A DNA stretch of 64,000 nt from Kalaharituber pfeilii (lineage: Eukaryota > Ascomycota > Pezizomycetes > Pezizales > Pezizaceae), in contig WHUZ01000043.1 of assembly GCA_015179045.1 (NCBI GenBank), positions 62,001 to 126,000 of the forward strand, read 5' to 3'. Both the position numbers and the translations under genes were made by a program. Positions 1-9,675 of this stretch are shown in pieces. Position 1 is the stretch's first letter. Each line of letters begins with the position of its first letter. The notes below the pieces were generated by a model. That model worked only from the letters and a program-made list of their open reading frames with translations. It made no database searches and was not told the DNA's origin.

Positions 1-731
1 AAACCGTTTTCCCACAACAATCAGGTTGCGCATGAACCTTGTATAAGAACCCATTCTCAACACTAACGGAAATTCACCCACTCACAATAACATCACGGTT
101 ATAAAAAATGGGTTTTTTTTTCGTACGGTAAGGAATGAAAAAGCAAGTCACCGTGCTGCTCAAATGACTGTAGAAATATCTAGAAGTGTCAAGAGTACAG
201 AACGAAGAGACAGAAACATCCAGAATACATGACATATAAGAGAAAACTAGAAAGTAGTGGAACACTAGAGAATGATATAGAAGAAATAGAAAGAACAGAA
301 CGCGGTGGAAAGACTGAACATTGTACTATCCCATTTTCAACAAAGATAGATTAAACCATCCCATATTGAGACCAGGCAGAAGGGAGATGGAGCTCGAGAA
401 GTGAGTATACGATCAGTCAGAGGTACAGAAGGTGAGAATACTGAGGAAGGAAATGTGTCTTTGTTGCTAGGGAGGAAGCTGCTGGAATCTGGGGTATATA
501 GGGGAGTGCAAATATACATGTATGATGAAAACCATAAGGAAGAGATTAAGGAAGCAGTGGAGGTAAAGAAAAGGTATATAGCAGACGAGAGGCTGAAGGA
601 ACGGAGCGAAAGCCGAAAGGACCTTGAGGGTAGGAGGCAGGAGATGGTAGAGTGTTGTCGAGTTTGGGCAGGTGAGAGTAGTGCTTTGTAGTTAGGAAAG
701 AGATGCAGATCAGGAGAGTGTGAGAAGTGTG
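1..731. other. Unassigned sequence
   Basis: No recognisable gene or element is seen. A 96-codon open frame at 401-691 (plus) is rich in Glu/Lys/Arg (for example EIKEAVEVKKRY) and could be a fragment of a coiled LINE protein, but no motif supports that. Confidence 0.3.
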
Positions 732-800
732 TTTTTTTTGTTTTTTTTTTTTAATTCACGTAACCCCGCATACAGGCTATCAGCCTATGGCAGGGACCCA
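732..800 (-). mobile_element. LINE family B 3'-end insertion (hairpin plus A-tail)
   Basis: On the plus strand a T-run is followed by the complement of the family B terminal unit. Read on the minus strand it is CCCTGCCATAGGCTGATAGC, then CTGTATGCGGGGTTACGTG and the A-tail. The CCCTGC/GCGGGG stem is intact, and the loop carries an extra AGGCT/AGCCT stem. No clear target-site duplication remains. Confidence 0.6.
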
Positions 801-869
801 TATACGAGGAGGAGCTGGGACTATTTATACCCCAATATTTATAGCTGAGATGGGTAGTGGAGTTCTTTG

Positions 870-1110
870 AAGGAGTTGAGAGTCTAAAGCATAGACGGAG
901 AGCAGATGGGGCCGAGTTAGTTTAGGAGTCTAAAGTGTGGGCAGAGAGCAGATTGGGCCGAGTCCGTGGAGGCAGTAAACGGATTTAAAAGAGAGATAGC
1001 AGATCGGGCTGAGTCAGTGGAGGCAGTAAAGAGATCCAAAAGAGAGAGAGCAATTAGGCCGAGTCAGTGGAGGTAGTAGAGGTATCCAAAATAGAGAGAG
1101 CAGCTAGGGG
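870..1110. repeat. Minisatellite, about 51-bp unit, 4-5 copies
   Basis: Imperfect tandem copies share AGAGCAGAT, GGGCCGAGTCAGTGGAGG and CAGTAAAGAGATCCAAAA blocks at about 51-bp spacing. The copies have diverged by point changes and small indels. There is no coding signature. Confidence 0.65.
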
Positions 1111-1339
1111 GGAGGAAGAAATGTTTGGATACTGGTCATGCGTGCATTTGTAATGCGGATATTGATGATCCCGAATGCTGTACGTTGGTAATACTACCCA
1201 GGCATACTCACCTCGACGATCCTTCTGCCCAGGTGTAGTTGGTGACAGCCCCCCTACCCCATCTTGTGGACTTCACCTGCCGAAGCCTGCTTGCTTTCTC
1301 CCTCGCTTGTCTCTTTGTGACCAATGCTTGACCAAGGCC

Positions 1340-2440
1340 GCCGTCTGCCGCCTACCCATCGAGTAGGTCTAGATCCAGCCTTCCTTTCTCTTGGCGTTGC
1401 CGCTTTTTCGTGCCTTCCCAACGGCTCCCTTCCGACTCTCCCAGGGCCACCGGCCTCCAGTACAACTCGCCACCTACTCCTGCTTCGTCACTGCGGCTGC
1501 CGTCCGTGAAGATGGCCACTGAGCATCTTGGCCTCCCTGATTGCCCTCTTCCACTTGGCTGGTAAATCCTCATGCTTGCTTAGTTTGAAGTCGATCTCCT
1601 CAATCTCCGCAACAAGAGGGAGAACCGCACGCCTCCAGGATACCTTCTCCTCTCCTCCTCGAGCCTGCTCGCAGCCCGTCCTGCTACCGACTTGAAGCCA
1701 TCTTGCTCGTCTGTGCTCTCACTCCAGCCCACATAGCCCCTCTAGTCACGGCCTCGTTCACCCTCCTGGTCCAGAGCTATGGTCTCAATCTCTCTGAAGC
1801 TTTCAGGCCGCAGACCCCTAATGCCGATTCTCGTGCCATAGTCATGTTTTTTTTTTTTTTTAATTGCTATAGTCATGTGATGCGTAGATAGGTGGAGAGA
1901 ACTTGTATGTAGGAGGCGGGTATGCATGTATGTATGAGGTAGGTATAAGGCAGGAGCATGCGGCAAGGAGAGGCTACGGGATGGGGAGACAGTGAAAGGG
2001 AGCGCTCTGGAGGTGCCGTGATCCTGAGAGCGGAGGATCTTCGTTCCTTTTCTTCAACGAATACAGATAGCACGGAATGTACTCTTCATACATCTTTCGT
2101 CTGTCCACAGCTGTGGATGTCATACGGATGGGCTGCAACGCATATCTCACTCCTGCTATAGCCTCAACCTATCTCATGCTCCGCCTCGCACTCCACCTGG
2201 AAACGTTCCCAGCACTTGATATGGAGTTTCTTAAGCTGCGACTTCTACTGTTTCTGGCTCCTCACTCAATCTGCTCCCCACAGAGCCGCCGCCCGTATCA
2301 TTTCCAGCAGATCCCTTCCGCCACGAGACTGGTCTCAAGCCACACTACGCGTTGCCCAACCCTCGGAGCCTCAATAGCCTCCTGGCCTTGTCGATCCGGC
2401 TTCCACTGGTGATACAGCTGGAGTGTACTGCTGTCAGAGA
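1340..2440 (-). pseudogene. LINE ORF2 relic with start of RNase H domain
   Basis: The minus-strand frame at 1573-1352 holds SVAIFTDGSRSDEAGVGG, the first catalytic Asp strand of a type 1 RNase H domain as found behind RT in fungal Tad/R1-like LINEs. Sequence upstream on the minus strand (up to about 2440) resembles the corresponding part of the second relic at 4700-5215 but is broken into several frames. It is a dead, strongly diverged LINE fragment. Younger insertions at 1847 and 2503 lie in or beside it. Which LINE family it belongs to is unclear. Confidence 0.5.
1847..1868 (-). mobile_element. Poly(A)-only retro-insertion with target duplication
   Basis: Fifteen T residues plus AATTGCT sit between two copies of ATAGTCATG (1838-1846 and 1869-1877). 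This is what target-primed reverse transcription leaves if it copies almost only the A-tail. No LINE body is left to name the family. Confidence 0.5.
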
Positions 2441-2502
2441 TTACCCGTAGCCGCTTGCTTCGCTGGATTCGGCCCTTCTCCTACTATTCTTGTCAATGAC
2501 CA

Positions 2503-2833
2503 TTGGCAAAGAAGAAAGCCCGGAGTGCCAGTGGTGCGGGGAAGAGGAGGAATCCACCGACCACGTGCTTACCAGGTGCAAAACCTGGAAGAAGAAATGG
2601 CCGGGAGGGAGAACAGACCTGATCGAACCACCCAAGAGCAAGGACAAGGACGTTTTGGTAGACATCTTAGAATGGGCGGGACAACAATAGGGAAGGGTTT
2701 CACTATTACTTATTTCCTCACTTTATCCTATTTATTCCCTTTTACATTTATTACCTTTTACCATGTATTTAACCTCGCCATAGCCCATAGGGCGGCACGC
2801 GAGCAATGATATAAAAAAAAAAAAAAAAAAAAA
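2503..2833 (+). mobile_element. 5'-truncated LINE family A copy (zinc knuckle to A-tail)
   Basis: A perfect 13-bp duplication, TTGTCAATGACCA, flanks the insert (2490-2502 and 2834-2846). The insert encodes the C-terminal zinc knuckle of ORF2 (SPECQWCGEEEESTDHVLTRC, ligands C-x2-C-x8-H-x4-C) and ends its frame with EWAGQQ at 2690. An AT-rich 3' UTR and the terminal stem CTCGC...GCGAG with inner GCCC-ATA-GGGC follow, then poly(A). It is a young copy with intact duplications. Confidence 0.9.
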
Positions 2834-2846
2834 TTGTCAATGACCA

Positions 2847-3808
2847 GGATCTCCGCCTTCGATGCCTCCAGTTGTAAGCCATGTACATGGCCACTCTCTG
2901 ATCACACTGGCGCCTTTCCCTTGTGTCCTTGTGTCTTTCCCAGTCAACAATCTCACAGTTCATGTCGTCCACCAGCGATAGAAGTTCTAATTTGCAGTTC
3001 CCGCCGAAGGCAATTGGTACCTGAGGATAAGTAATCAAAACCAAGTATACTCTACGATACTGCACTTCATTTTCTGACAACTTCGATTCGTATGGATTTT
3101 CTTACTGTACAAGGAGCGACTCTGCCCCGGATCTATTGTTGCGACAACTGAAGCTACCATGCAATTCGTATATATAGAACGACTTATGACCGTGACAATC
3201 GGCCATGCCTCCAGAGTCTTTTTTTGATGTTACTGTATCCCATTGCTGAGAAACCCTGGAGAGCAATGTTTGGCCGGACCTTACATGTGTACCCTCGAAA
3301 AGATCTAGCCTTACGGAATGATATCTCAAGGCTCATTTTACCATCGCAATCTATAAAACATGGTAGATTTTATTTGGTTAAAATAAAGGATATTTCATTG
3401 TGGTATAATGACTTATTAGTTCCTACATACTGAATGCTATAGAGCACCGTTCTCACGCGCTGTCATAATTCTCAATACTTGTCTATAGAGATTGCACAGC
3501 AAAGTGTATGAATACCTTCTGTAATGTCGATAATACTCAATTCTGTACAGCGTACATTACGATATGGATATGCATGTGCTGGCACTATAAGATTTGGACA
3601 TAGTTTACAAACTGCATAGTGTGTAATGCAGACAGTACCGGACAAATTCGGGGAAAAGCGCATGTACGCCAAGTCGGGTTTATTTACGGCCGGCAATTTT
3701 TGAATTTGAAATTGAGTGATGCAATGTGCTAGTTCCATAAAGCGATAGATACCATGCATACTGAAGTAGTAACATCACATTGTTTTGGTACTATGTAGTT
3801 ACGTCCGT
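2847..3808. other. Unassigned sequence
   Basis: The first bases continue the sequence interrupted by the LINE insertion. Beyond that I see no gene, RNA or repeat. Confidence 0.3.
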
Positions 3809-3822
3809 ATAAACCTGAACCC

Positions 3823-4309
3823 AAGACGAGACCATCACGGAGGCAGGCATGCAGGAGCGAAGAACGAAACAGACTACACCTAAGTTACCGCCCCCTGCAG
3901 CGGCTGGGAACCCGGGTCGCCACCCTAGCCGGAGTCATGGGCAATAAAGGACTCCGCCACTGGAGATATCAAATCGGGAAGGCGGACGGTCCCGAATGTC
4001 GGTGGTGCGGCGGGAACTTGGAGACCACCGCACATGTGCTGACAGAATGCGAAACATGGAAACGGAGATGGCCAGGGGGGGAGGAGGATATAAGGAACCC
4101 CCCCAGAGACGGAGACAGAGACACACTGGTAGAACTGCTGGATTGGGTCGGACGGGCATAGGAAATCTAGTCATTATTATTATATCTTTCCTTTTTAAGT
4201 CACTATTACTAGTTCTTTTCCTTTCACACATGTATCTAACCAAAACCTCGCAATAGCCTCACAGGCGGCACGCGGGTAATGATATAAAAAAAAAAATTAA
4301 AAATTAAAA
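3823..4309 (+). mobile_element. 5'-truncated LINE family A copy (RNase H end to A-tail)
   Basis: The 14-bp duplication ATAAACCTGAACCC flanks it (3809-3822 and 4310-4323). The insert starts in the RNase H tail (ETITEAGMQERR) and reaches the zinc knuckle GPECRWCGGNLETTAHVLTEC in the frame 3937-4161, ending DWVGRA. The terminal hairpin is a natural variant: inner stem GCCT-CAC-AGGC and outer CTCGC/GCGGG, both still able to pair. The tail is (A)n(TTAAAAA)n. Confidence 0.9.
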
Positions 4310-4699
4310 ATAAACCTGAACCCTATAAGTTATTTCAATTCTTGAGCCTTGTGGTTACAGGGTCTCGAGTGGACCTACCGCATACAATTCCTGAGGAAAC
4401 AGGCCAGCTCCCAAGGGACCGGATAGTCTCGTAACCAGGGGACCGGATTTCCGCGGGACTATGGGGTTCGTCCACCAACCACGTAATACCGAGTTCTTGC
4501 CGAAGATAAGATAGGAACAGCTTTCACTCAGAACGCAAACACGTTCCGCAATGCGTTTGGATCTAATCATATACCAATCGCCAAACTCAAACTCATCCCC
4601 ATCACCAGCTCCCATGTATTTTAGCAGCAAGAGGGGGACTTCGAGCCAGAATACGGCTTACTTAGCTGCTGACTAAGCTACTAGACACTTTCCTGGGCC

Positions 4700-5215
4700 G
4701 GAACCTGCTTGCCCTCACTAGTTTTTCTGCACTACCCCTGTAGCGCTTCCCGTGTAGCCTTGGCTCTTTTCCGTGCCAACCCAGCGACTCCCTTTCTGTG
4801 CTCGACGAGCCTGAGCCCCCTCTCTCCAGCATCACCCACCAACTACTCCCCCCCCCCCTTCTTCGCTGAGGCTGCCGTCTGTGAAGATGGCCACTGAGTA
4901 TCCGCTGTCCTTCTCATCTTCCCCTCCTCGAGGCATCTCGCCATCCTGCGTGCTATTGATTCCAAGGCATCTCTCCTGTTCAGTACCCTCTGTCCAGGCT
5001 ACGTTGAAGTCCATCCCTTGCAGCCCTCGTTCACCCTCTCAGTCCGGATCTGTGTCCCAACCCCGATGAAACTAGCTTCCAGGCGGCCAGACCACAGGTG
5101 CCCCACGCCCATGGAGCCCCTTATCGCCCTCAACGCATACTTCACTTGGCTTTGATCCATACTCCTGGCCACGCCCTCCACTCCGGCTATAGTCTGATCT
5201 TTTCTGTTGCCGTGT
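4700..5215 (-). pseudogene. Second LINE ORF2 relic (RNase H start)
   Basis: The minus-strand frame 5014-4832 contains SVAIFTDGSLSEEGGGG, matching the RNase H start in the relic at 1340-2440. The flanking minus-strand frame 5226-4999 (MGVGHLWSGRLEASFIGVG) would be the thumb/connection region. Frames are interrupted and there is no 3' tail nearby. It is a dead fragment. Confidence 0.5.
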
Positions 5216-5439
5216 AATGCGGTCACAGATCACACGTAGTCACTTGATTTGTTGGACACTCGGTTGTCTGCATGCAGGTTTACGTGACCCAAAACAAAAT
5301 CCCTTTAACGAATTGAGATATACTGCATTCGGAAGATGTGGAGGAAGGGGCTCTGGTGCGGGAACTGGCCCTGTTCTCTTCTCTTCTCTCTCTCCATCCC
5401 TCTCCATCTCTCTCTTACTCAGACGCAAACAAAGCATCC

Positions 5440-6199
5440 CTAAATTCTTTTACCGTCGATATGCCAGAAACACCTGCAGCAATGTGGGGGCGATTTCGAG
5501 AGGAGGAGAGGCAGAGACCCCTCAAGAAGACGTTACGAGCGAAGTACTCGGCGGAGTCAGCGCGAGCAGGCGAACAAAGCCCAAGAAGATGCCCTTATTT
5601 TACCATTCTCGCCTAATGCAAATGTTGTCCCATCAGGGGTTGTACCCCAGGACAATCAACCTTCAACCGCTCAGGCCTCCTTGCCTGTGCAGTCGGAAGC
5701 TCCCCCGGCACCTCCCCAAGACCTCCCTATCGACGAACCATGGGTCATATACAACCAAGGTAAGCTTGCATTCCCAGATGTTATACATCTTGAGAACGTT
5801 TAAAATTTTATGAGGCTAACCTGAATTGTCCAGGAGCACTGATGACATCTATTTCACCAGCATCGAATCTATAAGATTATGACATAACGGATGAAACGAT
5901 CCAGCAAGTGCGCAGACTAGCTTTTGAAGCATCATCACAAATACCACGAGCAGTCGGAGAGCAAGTGAGGAACATCGAAGTTAAAGCGGCACCACACGAC
6001 ACAACGTGGTCCGGTCATGTACAACAGTACATTTTTTTTTTTTTTTTTTTATATCACATGACCCCGCTTGTAGCTGTTCGCCATGGCAGGGCTACAACAG
6101 TACATTGCGGACTTCTACTGTCGAAACATACATCCACCACCTGTGTTTGAGCTATCAGAACATTACATCCGTGACCCGCATGTTGCTGTTACTAATTGA
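5440..6199 (+). pseudogene. Decayed two-exon gene of unknown function
   Basis: A plus-strand frame (CQKHLQQCGGDFERRR ... Pro/Gln-rich ... DEPWVIYNQ) runs into a consensus intron at 5760-5833: donor GTAAGC, branch-like GCTAACC, acceptor CCAG. The frame continues after splicing (phase 1) with DETIQQVRRLAFEASSQIPR and later PPPVFELSEHYIRDPHVAV, ending at TGA 6197-6199. One in-frame TAA lies soon after the acceptor, and a 60-bp LINE-B micro-insertion sits in exon 2 at 6033. Codons resume in register beyond the insertion if it and one target copy are ignored. The Cys-His-Cys start could be a zinc-binding segment, but I cannot name the family. It could be a host gene or an old transposon gene. Confidence 0.45.
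6033..6092 (-). mobile_element. LINE-B micro-insertion (60 bp)
   Basis: The perfect 13-bp duplication TACAACAGTACAT flanks it (6020-6032 and 6093-6105). Read on the minus strand it is CCCTGCCATGGCGAACAGCT, then ACAAGCGGGGTCATGTGAT and poly(A). It begins exactly at the 5' strand of the terminal stem. Confidence 0.9.
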
Positions 6200-6260
6200 T
6201 AGTTCTTTTTGTTACTGTTTCGTTCTGTTTGACTCATATCCGTGATTCACACTGTCTGTT

Positions 6261-6470
6261 CCCCTCGGAGGGAAGTGGAAGGGGACGCCCTCGAGGAGAT
6301 GCTGATATGGGTGGAGGGGAGCTAGTAGAGCTTTCATTCTTCTCTCATGTCTTTTCCAGATCTCCTTATTCCATATTTTTAGTTTTCTTTTCTTTCTTAC
6401 TATCTCCTATGTTTAGCTCTCGTCATAGCCCCTAGAGCAACACACGAGTAATGATATTAAAAAAAATAAA
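6261..6470 (+). mobile_element. 5'-truncated LINE family A copy
   Basis: The 12-bp duplication ACACTGTCTGTT / ACACTCTCTGTT (one mismatch) lies at 6249-6260 and 6471-6482. It holds the end of ORF2, the UTR and the terminal stem CTCGT...ACGAG (a paired change from CTCGC/GCGAG), then an interrupted A-tail. Confidence 0.75.
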
Positions 6471-6499
6471 ACACTCTCTGTTGCCATCAAACTCTTATG

Positions 6500-7485
6500 C
6501 AATATGACAGCTCACCCAATATGACAGGTTGGAGTGGAGAGATCAATTTTCGAGGTAAATACATGCAACAATAGATACCTACATGATTTTTTTTTTTTTA
6601 AATATCATTACTCGTGTGCCGCCTCGTGGGCTATGACGAGAATAGTTACATAGGGGATAAATAGAAGATAAATATGAGAATAATTAATGTGAAGTAAACG
6701 TGGGCCTGTTATCTCTCCATCCACCTCAGCAAGTCCATCACGGGTCCCCTCCTCTTCGTCCGCGGCCGGGGGCCTATATAACGCCTCCCTCCCCCCTGGC
6801 CATTTCCTCCTCCACGTCTCGCACCTGTCCCATAAGTGTGTCTACCTACATGAATAAGGACCATACTCAAAAGACACATCAAGCTCAGCACAGTCATGTA
6901 GTTTTCAAGCCGTTGGGTGCAAGTGCTGCTTGTTTGCCCTCCTGTGTTGTACTTCCCGTTGCTGTATTCCCCTGAACAAAGCGCTGAATTGTTAATGATG
7001 CATTATTTGCTTCAGGAAGTGACACTGGCTCTGGCTCCTTGAATTCGTCATCTTTAAACCGACCCTGATCCATTGGGTCTACGCCTTGTGGGTCTGTCAG
7101 TTCTGGGGCAATAGGTATTCATTAAATGATAGGCATACCATAGTAGTACTCTCAACTACAAATGTACCAAAGAGACAGATGCATCGCTAGGATAAACACT
7201 ATGCTACAGTAGCACGACTAGGATAGATAACACTATCCATTTGCCAAATTAGTATACCAAAGCAAAGATTCTATCACTAAGCATCATGGTCATTGCTAGT
7301 ATTGGCAGTATCCAATATGACAGGTCCAGTGACCAGAAAATCTGGGAAACCGGCTAGTGAAATCGTTATCCATACAATAAATAAAAATATCGAATAATCC
7401 CACAGGCCCAAATTCGTGCCGACAAAGTTTATGCAATATGACACGGGTATCCGGTATGACAGGTGTCCAATATGACAGGTTTGTC
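6500..7485. repeat. Six dispersed direct copies of an AATATGACAG-like motif
   Basis: The motif CAATATGACAG or close variants occurs at about 6500, 6518, 7312, 7434, 7453 and 7468, all on the plus strand, clustered at the two ends of a stretch of about 1 kb. No transposase is visible between them. They could be subterminal repeats of a degraded DNA element. Confidence 0.35.
6587..6842 (-). mobile_element. 5'-truncated LINE family A copy (minus strand)
   Basis: The duplication TACCTACATGA lies at 6576-6586 and 6843-6853. The minus strand reads the last codons of ORF2 (GPVMDLLRWMER), a UTR, the stem CTCGT...ACGAG, then poly(A), which is the T-run at 6587. Confidence 0.85.
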
Positions 7486-9320
7486 TGTATGAATCACCAC
7501 AGCGCCAACTTTGTGCCACTGCGATTAGTTGCAAGCCACCCAGTGTGTGACTTCTGTACCTGCCTGATATGTTACAGTTACCTATCTAGTTATGGTTCTG
7601 CAGTCACGCCATGCAATGCTCAGCATGTATATAATCCTGTTTGTCTTGCATGTCTTTAATCAAAAGACTTACTGTATTGGACCCAATGATACAGAGCTTC
7701 TTCATTCATTCCAAAAAGCCCTTTTTATCACCCCTAAGTGCGAGCCGAGAATCCCAGGGTCACTATAACATTTACCCCATAACCGCACGTGTGAGCGGTC
7801 GTAAAACAGTTCATATCTACTACAGGCCCAACAGGAGGGGTTTGAATCCTGCCGCACGGGCGACCGACACAACATAATGCAATAGTACAACAACATTGCG
7901 GGCTTAAGCAACATAGGTTATGAGATAAACCTGCTGAAGAAAAGCTGAGAGAAAAGGCTCCCACAAGTTGGGAGAATGTCACTAAGGACGGCAATCAAAA
8001 GGCTGAAAAGAGAGGTCAATGAGGAGTTGAAGAAAGCTGGGAAGGAATACCACATTGACAGGTCATTGTGGAGATCCAGTCTTTCCACCTCGTTTTATCA
8101 AAGCCGCTAAACTATATAGACATCAAGCAATCCTTGCTGAGAGAAAAGTCAGTGCATAGTGCAATCTATAATGATAGTGATTAGCTGCTGTTGATCTTTG
8201 TTTTATATTCTGCTTATGATCATGTCTTGTTTTTTTTTTCCTCCAGGGTTTGTCATATTGTTGTTTTTTATCCCATAGCCCACCGAAACCTCGACAGCTC
8301 TTGTGATGGAGCATCAGCTGCAGGCGGTTCAAGTATTGTCCAGTCTTTCCAGCTCGTTATGTCTGTTTGTACAATCATGTGAGCGGTTACCTATTCAGTC
8401 ATGTAACCCAGATATGCTATACCCTGTTTTCGTAATATCTATATGCACTCTCTTCCGCCTTCAGGTATAACTGGGGTCTCGAAATCCTTCTTGTATAGAG
8501 GTTCATTGAATTGAACTAAAGTCCCCTTACACCTAGTCCTCCAAGTCAATACTTGTTATAAGCCAGGGCCAGCACCTCATCTACTCTAACCTTCCTACAT
8601 GACTGAGTGACCTCACTGATGGTGACTTCACCGATATATCGACCACCGCTTCGTCCTCCATCAGTACCGATGCTACGATTCAAACGTATCCAACATTTGA
8701 AACGGTAGTCCAGTTATCACTCCTGGAGTTACAACGTCCAGGTCTATCTCAATTATCTGGGGCCTAGACATCTGGAATGTCTGCAATAGTAATTCCACTT
8801 AGCGTTCGAAGTATAGTGAAAAAGTAGGATTTCTGCGGCTTGCCCTAATTTTCTTTTTCAAACACTAAGACTTACCTAGTGTCCGGAGTGGGTACTGCCC
8901 TTGGGGCTGGAAAGCCCTGGAGGGTCACTTCGACCGACATTGTATCGCCTCAGTTCATTACATGCTCAACTGCTGAAGTAAATCTGGACTATAGACCTAT
9001 TGACTTTGATGAGCAACCACCCTAGGAACATTGATCACCCCTAGAAAAGTCTTAAGACTCGTATTTGAATCGTAAAGCTACAAGCGAATTGCCTAAGGTT
9101 GCATTTCTCCGGCTCTTATATCAACATCATCAACAAGTGCTTGCTGGACCTTGCGTTATCCGCCCCCTCTTTCATTTTTTTTCTTTTTATTTTTTGGGGG
9201 AGCTTAATCGAAGATAGAAGATTAAAATTAAAGTACATACTCACAACAGAATTCCTGGAATGATTAATAGAGGCACATAAACTATAAAAGGGATTATAGT
9301 TCTGAAATGCGGATTTCTCC
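6854..9320. other. Long stretch without recognised genes
   Basis: Apart from the AATATGACAG-like motifs at the left edge I see nothing supportable. Open frames are short and lack motifs. Confidence 0.3.
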
Positions 9321-9328
9321 GCTGGAGG

Positions 9329-9329
<1 letters not shown>

Positions 9330-9362
<33 letters not shown>

Positions 9363-9403
9363 CATTATTCGCTGGCCGCCCTATGGGCTATGGCGATGTG
9401 CTA
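9330..9403 (-). mobile_element. LINE-A micro-insertion (74 bp)
   Basis: The 9-bp duplication GCTGGAGGC lies at 9321-9329 and 9404-9412. The minus strand carries ATCGCCATAGCCCATAGGGC and GGCCAGCGAATAATGAC, then poly(A) of more than 25 residues. Only the terminal hairpin was copied. Confidence 0.85.
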
Positions 9404-9675
9404 GCTGGAGGCATTTTTATGCATCCCTTTAATTGTAATCCTACAACTTTTATTGTGCCGAATGGTAGGATGTAATGGAAGTATTAGCACTCAATAGAGA
9501 CACTCCTTCCGCTTGCATTTTCACTGCAAGGTTCCCACCCTCATCTTCCCACGGCTGTGCGCTGACAAGGATAGATGTACAAGTTATTTTGGGTTGAGGC
9601 CTCTAATAACAGGCATAATATAAGATCGATGCGAATTGTTACTAGTAGGCTCATATTACACCCGGCCTCTGCTCG

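Noticed and set aside
7835..7855. GGTTTGAATCC as a tRNA T-arm
   Set aside because: The bases on either side do not form the T stem and no acceptor or anticodon arm could be drawn.
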